From Apostichopus japonicus (taxonomy: Eukaryota; Echinodermata; Holothuroidea; Aspidochirotida; Stichopodidae): a stretch of DNA of 64,000 nt. Below the pieces are notes generated by a model. The model was not told the DNA's origin. It searched no databases and saw only the letters and a list, made by a program, of their open reading frames with translations. Shown here piece after piece: positions 11,604 to 24,225 of the stretch. Every line of letters starts with the position of its first letter. Position 1 is the first letter of the stretch. The translations under genes were made by a program, and so were the position numbers. Location of the stretch: assembly GCF_037975245.1 (NCBI RefSeq), contig NC_092582.1:19742577-19806576 (forward strand). The letters are read 5' to 3'.

Positions 11604-13400
11604 GCTTAAAGTGACATATACCATATATGATATTGTTATTCATGATATAGTTATGCTTGATTATTGATATTAATTGTCATCCGAAGTTGATTGTTTCTAT
11701 TCTTATTTTTTAATTTTCTTTCAAGAAATTTACCATTATTCCAAATTTCCCACCTTTGAATAAATAGTTTACAAATAACAACCTAGCTGGTAATTTGTCA
11801 CTTTCTTTCTGATGTCTTTGTGTCAATTTTTGAAGTTACAAAAACAAAGGGAATAAACAGACAAAATACAAGTCAAATTTGCATGGTGTTGAAATATACT
11901 TAAATATCACATTACTACCTTGTCCAATTTATAAATTTTAAACAGCAACGACCGATTCCTCCACTATATTCCAGAGCATCGAACACCCTCCAACCCTTCA
12001 AGCATTGGCCATGTCATTCATGCAACCTGCATTCCCCTTAAATTAAAATCTCGTTCCAACCTGTGCCTGTCACCTTCAATCTTGGTGAATTACTAAATAA
12101 TGCATAAATAAAATTTCCCCAATCAAACACAGATGCCTAAAACATTTGTTTGCAGTTTATCCAGAGATATCAACTAAATGATGGTCACTCTGGAAGGCTG
12201 TTCTATCATAGTTTTTGTTATACACCAATTTCGTGTAATTATCAGACTGGGAAAGGCTATCCGTCTATATGATTTTTATTTGCCCAAAAATAGGTGTTTT
12301 TGTCTTGAAAAGTTAAAAAGTCACTCTTTTGGGTACCCCCATCCTTTCCACTGCGGGTATGTGACAGGGCTGAATTTTCATATGTGGGAGGAAAGAGTCG
12401 TAGCTACGTGTAGACAACTCATACTGTAGCATTAATACTCGTGGAGGGGTTATAGTCTATACGTTTTGGATGCCACACCCCCCCCCCCCCCCAAAAAGGT
12501 GTTTTTCACGTGTAGTAGCTATAATAACCCTAAATAAGCACGCCTGCGCCGACGGCAACATTTGGAAAAGGTATAATCGATAGATAGTCCCTTCTGTGTT
12601 CTTTCATTACCGGAAGTCCCGTTTCCATCAGGTTCCCGCTGTTGATGTAGCGTGACGTCACATCTGACCCACTTTTGACATATTTGTACCCATATCTCAG
12701 CAACAAAAAATCCGATCGTTTTCAAAATAGCACCAATGGTTTCAGCATGTCCGAAACTATCATGAACAATATTTGCATGTAGTTTGCGCGATTTCGAATT
12801 TATAACGTCATTTGGTGGGGGCGCTATTTTCGACGGGAAAATAAAGTTCACCCGATTAGCTTTAAATACCAGATTTAGTTCAAACTAATATTTAGAGATA
12901 ATATAAACGTCGTTTGATCTGCTTCCGGTCTTTGATTGTTTTTTAAAAATATTTTGTAATGTTTTCTTATGAATATTTATTAAGACCGCCATTTTGTCTA
13001 ATATTTATAAAAAAATGTTGAAACTCATTGAATCAATATAAGATGTCTCGAAATATTTTTGCTGCTTTTTAGAATGCAATCGATGATCGAGTTTTGTAAT
13101 AATCGATGATATTGCGTTTGGTAACGTCACTTCCGGTCAGAAGAAAATATCCACAAAAACGGAACTTATTTTGTACAACCTAAAGAGATGAGTCTTCAGT
13201 GTAAATTACAGGTTAATAGCTCATTCCTCCGGTCTCAGAAACGCACCCCTAGGTAAATCTTTAAAGCGCCCTCACTCCGGAAGTAAACAACTTGAAACAA
13301 GTTTAAGATAATCACGTCATAGTACGCATCGAGTTACATCACGACACCAATTTGTGTCCCGAAAAACCCATATCGTGTACACACAGGAGTCGAATATGCT
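11604..13400. other. Non-coding, repeat-like DNA
   Basis: No supported exon. Open frames at 12178-12429 (+) and 12519-12851 (-) have no recognisable domain. A run of about 15 C occurs near 12478-12492. Confidence 0.35.
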
Positions 13401-13439
13401 AACCCCAAGCTAATCCTAGCTAACCCTAGTGGTTGGGGT

Positions 13440-14000
13440 TAACTTTGAGTGGAAGCCATCTTGGATTGGTATGACCTTAGGTAAAAAAAAAACTTTTTGA
13501 CCATTTTCGGTGGTCCGAATTATCATATCCAATAAAAAAAAAATGAATTTTTGATGAATTAAATTTTTGACCTCTGATTGACCTTTGACCCGATGACCTC
13601 ATTGCCGATTTTTTTTTTCACGTGAGTGTTCCTTATGACGTCACACGTCATCGCTGCTAGTTTCGTGAAAATAGGTCACTCCCACGATTTTTGACCTTTT
13701 TTGGAAGGAACGACATTTTAGACCTTTGACCCCCTATAACACATAAACCGGAAGTGATATATACTTGCTCTTTTGATATGTAAGTGCCCTATCAACCCTT
13801 AACATCCATAAGACATTTGGAGGTCAAAGATTACGATTTTCGACCTTAACCTAGGGGTAGTCATTTTCCAAAATAAAGTAGTCAAGTATAACACTAAGTT
13901 ACTTGCATTTTTTGGCTGCGATAAATAGTCATGTGACCAAAACTGACCGGAAGTGTTGGTGGGTGTACCGTGACATCAGTTCAGCCCTTTGACCAAATAT
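13440..14000. repeat. Repeat rich in TGACCTTTGACC motifs
   Basis: Several copies of GACCTTTGACC, GACCTCTGATTGACC and related half-sites occur within about 500 bp, with CCGGAAGTG motifs between them. The same vocabulary recurs at 16215-16530, so this is probably an interspersed repeat rather than a dedicated control region. Confidence 0.45.
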
Positions 14001-14042
14001 CGCACCCCTGGAACCCCCACTGTTGGAGATAGACAAAAAAAA

Positions 14043-14347
14043 ATGGACACTCGGGACCTGGAAATGGACATTCGGACTTAGGCACCTATTACATAACTTA
14101 CAATATTATTTTGGTCACTTCCGGTCAACTTTTATATGATTTTTTTCAATTTGATACATTCCACGCGCCTAGGCCCCCCCTTTATATTTTTTTCAAATTT
14201 GGGGGGCAAATTTTCTTTTACCCCGTCCCGTGGGGGTCCCGTGAAGATCCCGTGGGGGTCCGGTGGGGTTGGGACTGACGAAAAAAAAATAGTTGATGTT
14301 AGGACTTCAGGTCCCGACTGTCCACTTTTAGGTCCCGAGTGTCCGCA
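14043..14347. repeat. Inverted-repeat element, arms about 35 bp
   Basis: The left arm at 14043-14075 reads ATGGACACTCGGGACCTGG. The right arm at about 14309-14347, reverse-complemented, reads GCGGACACTCGGGACCT and continues with a second matching block (GTGGACAGTCGG). The loop contains tandem GTCCCGTGGGGGTCC-like units at 14224-14270. It looks like a foldback MITE; a target duplication was not resolved. Confidence 0.5.
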
Positions 14348-14356
14348 ATGTCTTAA

Positions 14357-16200
14357 TTATGGTTTGGCCCTCTGAGGAATGCGGGTTGTAACGTAATTCT
14401 TATTAGTGTGCATTACCCCTTATACTGGGAAGGTATTTCTCGACGGCTAAGATACGATAAATTGAACATAACCATGAGGTACCCTCGCCTTATATCATTG
14501 GGGACGGTAACACTAAGGGAACCCGCTGTTTTATTTTCTGCGTTCATCTGACGCACCGAAACATTTAATGGATGAACCAAGATTTTACTGAGAGTTTTAA
14601 GTTTAACGTCAAAATGAGGGCGCCATTGGGGTCTGAAATTGAGAGTTTCTGTAGAGGAACTCGAATGAAATTCAGAGCCATAATTGTGTACATGGCGTTT
14701 ATCTGGTCATGGACTTAATGGTGTATCGAATGTCGCGCGCGACGAACAGGTAAACCAAATAACGAATCTGCGATCTTAATATCATTGATGGGGTTGTTAG
14801 CGGTTAAGCAAAATAGGTCCCTGCTCTGAACTGGCGGACGAGAAATTGAAGAAAAGTTTCATCGCATTCATAAGTCGTGTGGATTCGAATATCCTGTTAT
14901 GATATTGGCGTTGGGAACTGGGAGTCTTTCCATTAATGCAGTCTCATTCTTAGCATCATTACTATACGAGCAGATAAAAACTTTTGTAGAGCGCTTGATC
15001 AGCATGATCTGGTTACACCCCAAAATTCATTTTTAATGGGACACATGTGTTCCTTTCTATGATAAAAAGTATGGTCTTCTGGTTACCAAGGAAAAGTTGC
15101 CACAAGACCACCTGAATGAATGTAAACATTTCCAACATTGCTCTTCACCCTCGATCCCCACTCTTAGTTTTAAACATGATTTTAGCATCTTCTTTGAGAA
15201 TTTCTGGTATGCCTCCATAAACCTTTTTTGTATATTCTATGTAGGAAATTTCTAGCAATTCTGTTATATATCTGGATAATAAGGACACAGAGGTTAATTT
15301 ATAGTTAATATGTGTATTTCCTATTCACATACTCTCATATCAATATAACTGTATATGATCATGCAAAGAAAGTTTGGTGTAAAGTATGATATAGCACTGA
15401 TGAAGACAATAATGAATACGATTCTGTCATTTGATGATAACCTCATATAAAAGAGCCCAAGGGCACTATGGTTCCTTGCTCGTAAGGAATATTTACAAAG
15501 GAGCAAGCAGTACTGCCCTAAAAATTGTTATGTGGTCCGATGTACACACACAATATTATTGCCAAAAATATCACAAATCATCCGTTGGTCCTTTTGAGAA
15601 CCTGTTGAGGACCAGGTGACTGATATGAGCAAGAGTTGGCCTATTTTTTACAGGTCTCACAGAACACCCGAACCGAATTGTAGAGTTGCTTATAATAGCG
15701 TTTTCGACTTGAATATATTGCGCATTTATATGCATCTGTGTTATAACATGATAACACGTGTTATGCTAGAGGCACATTTTATTGCGGCCTGTGTTAAAAA
15801 AATATATAAAAATATAAAAAATCAAAAATCAAAAAATATTTTATATTAGGCTATATAAAAAAAAATATAAAAAATATAAAAAAAAAATATATATAATACC
15901 ACTACGATTTACTGTATTGTATCTTTAACATATCTAGCTCTCGCATGCTCCCAAAACATAACACGTGTTAGTGTGTTATAACACCCTGGCATATAAATGC
16001 ATAATATGCTACACGTTAAGAACAAATATAAGCTCACACCTTTTCGGCTTGGGTGCACAGAATCATCCTAACTGTACTTATTAAGAATTCTAACAAAACC
16101 AAAAGAAACCTTGATGTCTAATAACTTCGCACACAAAGGTTGCAGAGGAGTCAACTTATGGCAAATTTAGATCAGAATATGGCCACAAAAATTCAAATAA
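14357..16200. other. No supported gene; AT-rich right half
   Basis: Around 14840-15037 (+) a frame opens as EIEEKFHRIHKSCGFEYP. It looks protein-like but matches no family I can name, and may be a transposon relic. From 15780 to 15900 the DNA is A/T homopolymer-like. Confidence 0.3.
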
Positions 16201-16214
16201 TAATTTTGAAAGAA

Positions 16215-16680
16215 ACTAATACAGGTCACTGGAGGTCAACCAGAGGTCAAAGGTCACCCAAATGCAGGTCAACGTTTGGATTACAATAGCATAACTCCCA
16301 ATCTTGAGGGACATTTTGTTCTCAAATTATTGCAAAAATACTAGTTTGTGACCCCTAATTGACCTTTGATGACCTTGGATCACATAACCTTTATGTTTGG
16401 AAACGATCCCTTACCCTATTTACAACTAGTCCCAAAATATCAACTATGTTGGACCCTGTCAATGGGAGTTATTGCTTTTTTTAATATTTTGGTTTTTGGC
16501 CTCTAACTGACCTTTGGTGACGTTCACAGGCACCAAAAACAATAGGGCAAACCTTCTCACTATGGCGGATCTATATACCAAGTTTGAGTTAAGTCCAACT
16601 ATCCCTTGTTGAGTTACAGTGTACCCAAGCAAGTGTCACAGGTGCACACACAGACAGACACACACATGCCAACCTGACTA
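16215..16680. repeat. Second AGGTCA/TGACCT-rich repeat
   Basis: Repeated AGGTCA and TGACCT half-sites (CAGAGGTCAAAGGTCACC, TTGACCTTTGATGACCTTGG) are followed by a conserved-looking tail with GACAGACACACACATGCC near 16650. It resembles a widespread intergenic repeat with a CA-rich end. Confidence 0.45.
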
Positions 16681-17446
16681 CAAAGGTTCCTTTGCTAAAA
16701 ATTTACTTGGATAAAATGTGTAAACCAACTAAAGTAATCACCACTGAATGTATCTTCACACATTAACTATCAAACCTCATTTAAGTACAACAAAATGTTG
16801 AAAATGTGAACAATGTACCAATGACATGGTCAGATGTCTCGTTGAATATAGAATACTCAAAATCAGTCTTAAATAGCACATTAACTAGGTACAGCCAGAA
16901 ATATAAATATATGGACGGAGTTCCAAACACGAAGAAAAAAAAAGAAAGAGATATGAATACGAAATGACTTTCTGGTGCTGTAGTATGCCTTATAAGTAAT
17001 GAGATGACACTAGACAAGTGTCAGTATATTTGATATTGAACATTTATTCACCAACAAATCTAAAGGTGCACTTGCACTAAAAGCTTGTATCATCCAGAAA
17101 AGTGAATATACTATTTCCACACAATTGGACACCTTCCATCCAACTTAAAATATCTCATGGGTACAACCATGTTTATACTGTTATCAGTCAATTTTATCGA
17201 TTTGCCTCCCATGTTTTAAGGGGATTTCCTCCAATCCATACAAGCATTTTATACGTTATCTGCGCTGAAAGTTCTGTTGAATGGTTTCAAACATCAAAAT
17301 CAAGTTTAATCCCACCGTACCCCTATAATTCCATTTCTGTAACTTTACTACAACTGTATATAGTACTACTGAAGGTAATGAAAGCAAAAACGTAAATGCT
17401 ATGGTACCAATAGCCTTTCCTCTGGCTTATCATACTTTGTAAATAT

Positions 17447-17449
<3 letters not shown>

Positions 17450-17492
<43 letters not shown>
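17450..17492. repeat. (TA)n microsatellite
   Basis: A TA dinucleotide run of about 43 bp, followed by AATAATAATAA. Confidence 0.95.
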
Positions 17493-17496
<4 letters not shown>

Positions 17497-17709
17497 AATA
17501 ATAATAAAAATAATAATACCGTCTCTGAGGTTTCCTGTTTAGTAAAAAAACAAAATTCCTTCAGGCCAGTTAAAAAAAGAGGCGATTAAATCTCATATAA
17601 CTTTGATTTCGGAGCTGTATCTACTCATATTTATGGCAAGAAGGCAATGAGGCAACTGGAAGGCAATGAGGCAAGAAGAATAAAAACGATAAAATTACGA
17701 TTAATAAAG

Positions 17710-20449
17710 TTACGATTTAACTATACATTTAATGCTCCCTCGGGCAATCCAAATCCTACGTAGCTGGGCTGTCCCATAGCATTGTGGCTTCTTAAACACA
17801 ATTCCTTCTGGAAGCCCATCCATTTGTAAATTAAAAAGTGTTTTGTATGGCAGTTTCTTGCCAGGCTGCCCAACTGCTTCAGCTGCAAATGGAAGAGAGG
17901 TCACGATTAATATAACTTATGGAGTACAGTAGGGTTGAGCGATATTTTGTCATAAGAACTCATATCACAATATGATAAAAAGTGCTGGATATCCATTTAT
18001 CACTACATCTGAAGAAAAAAAAATTGTCAGAAATAAATATTTTGCTCAATAAGACATAGGATGTTGTTACCATTTGTATTTGTTTGATTTGCATACTTTA
18101 CTGATATAGATAAACCATTCTAATATTTCATGTTCAACTGACTGATATAGATAAACCATTCTAATATTTCATGTTCAACTGACAGACTGGTAGTGAGTGT
18201 TTGCAAGTCAGCAGAACATGTGGTCAAGTTTAGTGTTAGTGCTACTGAATGTGTAGACAAAGGTGGTATATAATGGAGTATCTAATAATTTAAGTATTAT
18301 TTCAATGTGTGATAGAATTTGGAATTTTGATAAACTGAAGTGTCCCGTGCCCATAAATGAACTGCATATGGTCATACTTTTGCATACAGTGTGGCCAATG
18401 CAGAAGTTTGGTGTCTCAGAGCTCCCATGCCTTTCAATGGCACAATTGTGTCACCACTTACTCTGGCAAATAGTTTCAGTAAGTTCAACTAACCATATTT
18501 GCTATTAAAGAGCTGCCGTATGTCATGGACAGTAATTGAAGTCTTTGCTGTTACCCGAGCATCCAATCCTGCCAAAACAATGATAGAAAGTAGGTGTCAT
18601 TCATTGCTACAATAGGCGACACAAATAGAGAAAAGGTGGGGTGTTGCATGCATAAAAAATATGGTCAATTGGTTTGCTGCATCAACCATACTTATGTTTT
18701 TATTATGCCTATAGTAATAGACAGAACATTTCATATTTTCTGTTACATCAGCTGTGTTAACCTATGAAGATTTCTTAAATCTGTATTCCTGAACCCTGTA
18801 ATCCAAAGATTATTGAACGCAGATGTTTAATGAGTCGATTCGTGTATTTTGCTGTGATCTGTTAATTGATTTGTTCTTCCTGTGCAATTGAAGGTACTAA
18901 GCTCACTGTTTATTGAATATACAGAAGTCAGACATTTACCTTTGCAGAACCCTTCGACGACAGCCTCATATTCATTTTCAATGAATATGTTGCCACTCTG
19001 TGTGCCTCCATATCTAGGGTCTCCACCTTGCGGAACCAAAACAAAATAATCTGAAGTAGGTTGCAAGGACCGCATCTCATCCATCTGTAAAAAGACATAC
19101 CAAACATCACCATGAAACATGGTGGTACAGCATATCCTGGCATGGTTTGAAAAGAAAATGTATCGAACTAAGAAAGGTGTGTTGAGGCTTTTAAAAGGCT
19201 TTCATAAATTGGTACTTACAGATTTGACAGTGTGAATGTCATTTTTAACATACACACACAATACTGACTTCCATGTTCAAAAGCCTTAAAGAGATGACAA
19301 GATCAACAGTGCATTTTGGTAAACGGCTTTGACAGCTCAACTAACACCTTTATAATATTCATAACTTTGAGGTTCTTATAGCAAGTGATAAATAACAACT
19401 ATAATATCTGTCTTGACTTCCTTTCTCTCCCTTTTTACTCTATCAACTATTCGTATTGAACACTGTGCGCTCATCCATACCTCTGTCCATTATATACAAT
19501 GTGCCACCATAGCTGCTTAATAAATATTCTGCTTGTTAAGAAACTTTGCTACAGATCCTTAAGTGTTAGGACACCATGTCTGAGCATTGTCCATAACTGT
19601 ACAGAGAACAAATTTATCTTCCAGCAAGATTAACCAATTAATAAATGAGGTTTTCACTGAAAATAAGTCAACTGTCAGATACCTCCACAAGAGTGTCATG
19701 AAGGACTTTGTGGTTTTCATACTGCTGGGTAATTGTAACATTGCCTTGTGTGAGGAATTGTGTGTACATGTTGCAAGTTTGAAGCAATGTTGTGCTTCTA
19801 TCCAACTTATTTTGGGGTGAATATCAACTGTCCCTGGCTAAATGAAATATATGTACATGCTGCAGACTTGTTGGTGTGATCTTTAAATTATTCAAACTAT
19901 GCATTGTTATCTTCACAGACTTACAACTTTTAGCATCTTCTTCACACACTTGTTCCATTTCCCTTGTCTCTGTTTGTGTGACAAAGTGTTTTTCTGGGCT
20001 GCTCTCCTCCTAAATTCTCTTCTGCGTTCTGTTGTCAGTGCAGCCCAGCGAATGCCATACAAAACAAATTTCTGCTTGCTGGTTAGCAGCCTGACACCTT
20101 GATATGAGGAGATAAAAAGTTGAGAGCAATAATAACAACAATCATAGAAATACACAAACCCATCGCCTTTGTCACATACCACCTCTATCAAGATTTCATT
20201 GAAATGTCACTTTAGTTATATAGAGTTCATTGTGCAATATTGACCATCATTGCCATCACACCGGATTGCACTAAGTAAAATCAAATTAACAGCAACAAAC
20301 GATGGCTCAGTAGGAACATACTTTATATTGGAATGCACTGCAGATGCACAATTGAAGTAGTAGACATGTACAATACCTTCTTCAGAATTGAGTTCCTTGC
20401 AGAACAAGTTGTAACCGGTTGTTCTACTTGTTTGATTCATCTTGTTTTC
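17710..20449 (-). CDS. HMG-box-like plus single GTF2I-like-repeat protein, six exons, 223 aa
   Basis: Minus-strand exons: 20449-20377 (ATG at 20440), 20097-19925, 19724-19683, 19084-18940, 18568-18494 and 17882-17710. All joins keep phase and give 224 codons including TAA. Exons 1-2 form an HMG-box-like domain (TTGYNLFCKEL, then IRWAALTTERRREFRRRAA) followed by a basic tail (KQRQGKWNKCVKKMLK). Exon 3, 14 codons, is the weakest. Exon 4 is a linker I do not recognise (SDYFVLVPQGGDPRYGG). Exons 5-6 form a GTF2I-like repeat: VHDIRQLFNSKYAEAVG, KLPYKTLF, DGLPEGIVFKKPQCYG, LRRIW, ending IKCIVKS. In TFII-I proteins this repeat binds DNA. A 3' splice site precedes the ATG exon, so upstream exons are likely. 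A nuclear DNA-binding role is inferred from the domains. It could be a host gene or a captured transposon gene. Confidence 0.75.
18100..18181. repeat. 41-bp perfect tandem duplication
   Basis: The unit starting ACTGATATAGATAAACC occurs at 18100 and again at 18141 without change. It lies in the last intron of the HMG/GTF2I-like gene. The identity suggests a recent slip or duplication. Confidence 0.9.
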
Positions 20450-20569
20450 CTGTGTGTTAATGCAAAATAAATAAATAAATAATTGACTTACACAGTAAAA
20501 GTATATTGAAAATATTACTAAACACGAAACCGTCCAGTGGGCTGACAGATTTGAAAACTCAGTCAGACT

Positions 20570-20770
<201 letters not shown>

Positions 20771-20775
20771 TATAT

Positions 20776-21380
<605 letters not shown>

Positions 21381-21392
21381 TATATATATATA

Positions 21393-21792
21393 TAGGGATG
21401 TGCCCAGGATTTCCTGAGTGCCGAGTATACCGGGGAAGGGGTCTAAGAGAAGCGGTGACATTTTTACATACGTGGTGCACTCCCGCTACAACTGCCAGCC
21501 AGACATTGACAAGGGCAAGTTGTATACAGAGCTAGTGTAGTGTGATACTGCATGCTGCAGATTAAAGCCACACCTACAGTACTTCATATATCCGCACCTG
21601 TGTTTATGTGAATTTGACAAATGGGGGGAAACGAGGATACATGTGGCCCAATTAATTTTGAATATAATGTTAGGAATGTCTGGATTTTAGATGATAATAG
21701 TCCTGGGCGGGAGTCACAATTTTTTAGACAGTGCTGGGTGGTAAGTTTTAGTGCTAGGCCGCCTAGTGACGCTCAGTGTGGGCACATCCCTG
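21393..21792. mobile_element. hAT-like MITE (400 bp)
   Basis: The left end reads TAGGGATGTGCCCA and the reverse complement of the right end reads CAGGGATGTGCCCA. The left flank is a TA microsatellite, so a target duplication cannot be judged. There is no coding capacity. Confidence 0.5.
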
Positions 21793-24200
21793 TATCACAA
21801 AGTTCAATTGTTCACTTGCTGCTACAAGAGTGCTCAATACATAAGAGTAGAGCAAATATATGATAATAAAATATACCTATACGTTAATTTACAGCATTTA
21901 TCGTATAGGTATAGCCTTCAAACTGTCAAATTTATCAACAACATAAATTAATTCCACGAATTATGACCTAGTATTTTTCTGGAATGCTTTGTCTCGCTAT
22001 GAATGTATAGTTTTTTCCTAATTTGATGAAACTGTGAAGTTCTTTAATTTTTGGTCAGTCATTAACAAAGTCACTGCTGTACATTGAATTATATTGTGCA
22101 GTGTAGTATTGTACAAAATAATGTGAACAGAGATTTTCCTAGAATTCACAGTTCTGCAGTAATTCTGCAAAAAAAGAGGAACTTATTAGGACTTATTTTG
22201 GTCCAAATATTATTGAGAAATTCTAGGGATGCTCAAATTGTTCTTAGACTATTCGTTGCCACTTTAAAATAAAAAAAATGTGGGTGTGTCGCATAATGTC
22301 CTACGCCATATAACATGAAATAAAGCAGGTAATTATTTATTACCAATGCACCCCATGAGGCTACACTATAGCCTATGCCAATAGCTTACAAGTAGTTTAA
22401 ATTGGTGACAGCAACCTAACCATTGTCTACACAGTTGGAAATAGGCTTAGTTTCAGCCACAGGCCCTAGCTATGAGCCAGAAAATCAGTCAATTGGCAAC
22501 TTACTGGATCTGGTGTTTACAAAATTCTGTATCCTACATCTTATCTAATTTAGTGGAAGTTTTATCAGTTGAGGCAAAATCAATCATTTAGCCACCCTAA
22601 CACTCTGTAACACTAACACTAGGAAGCATGGACACTTCGAAGTTCGGACACGTAAGCGTTGAAACACCACAAAACTATAACTCCTTTTATTGGCAAATAT
22701 ATGTAAGTACTTGCTTGCACACGGGTCATTTTGGACAGAAAATAACTGTAGCTTCGTAGTTTTTCAGGAAATTGGCTCTAGCTGTAGGTTATCATGTTTA
22801 AATCGTGTATTTCTTAGGGGTGTCCGAACTTCGAAGTGTTCCGGACTTCGCAATACTGACTATACACTAAGTAAAGTGATAGGCCTAGGCTAGGCCATAG
22901 TAGTAGTACTACTACTAGTGCTTAAATATTACCAAGAAGGCTATAGTGTACAGTAGAACTAATTTAGGCCTAGGCCTAGGGTCAATACAAAATGTTGCAT
23001 TCTTTTATCAACAATTTTCAGTAGCCTGGCTTTGCATGTATGCCATGAAATTCTACGAATTTGGACCTAACTTAAGACATTAAGTGTATAACTCAAACAT
23101 ACCCCTGGATTCTTCGGTGAAACTAATTCGTTGAAATTAATTTGTTGCTTTTTTGCCAAATATTTCTCCTTTTTACTCAATTATTCGGCTGAATCTCATT
23201 TAAATGTTCCCGCTGTTTACAATGCATCGGCTATACCGTCGGCTGCATCGACTATGGTCGTTTCACAGTAGTTACAGCTTGTACGCATGACCACAGGTAC
23301 GTCATATATTTGGTCCCTTCTCAGAAGGTAAAACTATATTTTCAATGCGGTTCATAGCGATGTTTCAGCATACCTTTTCTGTCGCATTACTGCGTTATTG
23401 TAATGGACGAACTTAGTGCTTATTGGTTAATGGAGCTGAATATGAAGCAAGTGCAACACACACAATAAGAGATAATATTTTGTCACGAACTTTGTTGAAA
23501 ACTGCTAGAATATTTATAAGATGAATAAAATATGAGGGAGGTAGTGAAAGATAACATACTTGTTCCTAACATGTGTGCCATTGTGTAGTGTGTTGGTGCT
23601 TGGAACTTTAATCTTGAAGTAATTTTTTTTTTTTTTTTGCACGTTGACATTTATATGAACTTTTCATACCTCAGACAATTGTAACAGTTGAGGAAAATTG
23701 CCTAAGAGCCCAATTACTCTACAGGTCTTTTTCTGATAAGTTGGAGGTTGTCATGAAAGACATGTGAATGCTTATTTTACTCCTCTAGTTGGTAGTATGT
23801 AACATGAGCAAATACGTAAAGCTTATTATATATTGTAACAAGCTAGTAGTTTTGGTTTTTATTGTTACTGCTGCACAGGTAAAGACAGAAACTTGGTTCC
23901 AAGTTAGCAGTGTTAACAGCAAAGATAGAGTTGTAGTAGCAAATGGTAGAAAGACTACACACTAGAACTATACAAAGCTAAGAGGTTCTAGTTGATAGCA
24001 AGAGGTGAACATGTGAAGGTAAGACAGATTGCTAACTACTATATAGTACTATACAAAGGTACTATAGCTTACTGATGTTTAGAGGTCTAGCGATCAAAGT
24101 GGTAGTGGTATTAGAACTGTACAATGATTATTTATTGTTATTGATAGCAATAGGTGTAGAAATATTTTAAAATAGGAGTGCGGTCAGTATTGTACAAAGA
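21793..24200. other. Non-coding DNA with one short inverted-repeat element
   Basis: No exon supported. At 22632-22651 and 22820-22839 a perfect 20-bp inverted repeat (arm ACACTTCGAAGTTCGGACAC) brackets about 170 bp, probably a small MITE. Palindromic TAGGCCTAGGCCTAG-type sequence occurs at 22880-22980. Confidence 0.5.
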
Positions 24201-24206
24201 AGTTGG

Positions 24207-24212
24207 TTTATT
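24207..24212 (-). terminator. AATAAA polyadenylation signal
   Basis: AATAAA on the minus strand begins 13 bp after the TAA stop of the exon at 24441-24226, as expected for the 3' end of an mRNA. Confidence 0.6.
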
Positions 24213-24225
24213 GATCGTCAGAAGT

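Noticed and set aside
14840-15037. Transposase-like frame starting EIEEKFHRIH
   Set aside because: No catalytic motif could be matched and no further exons or terminal repeats were found.
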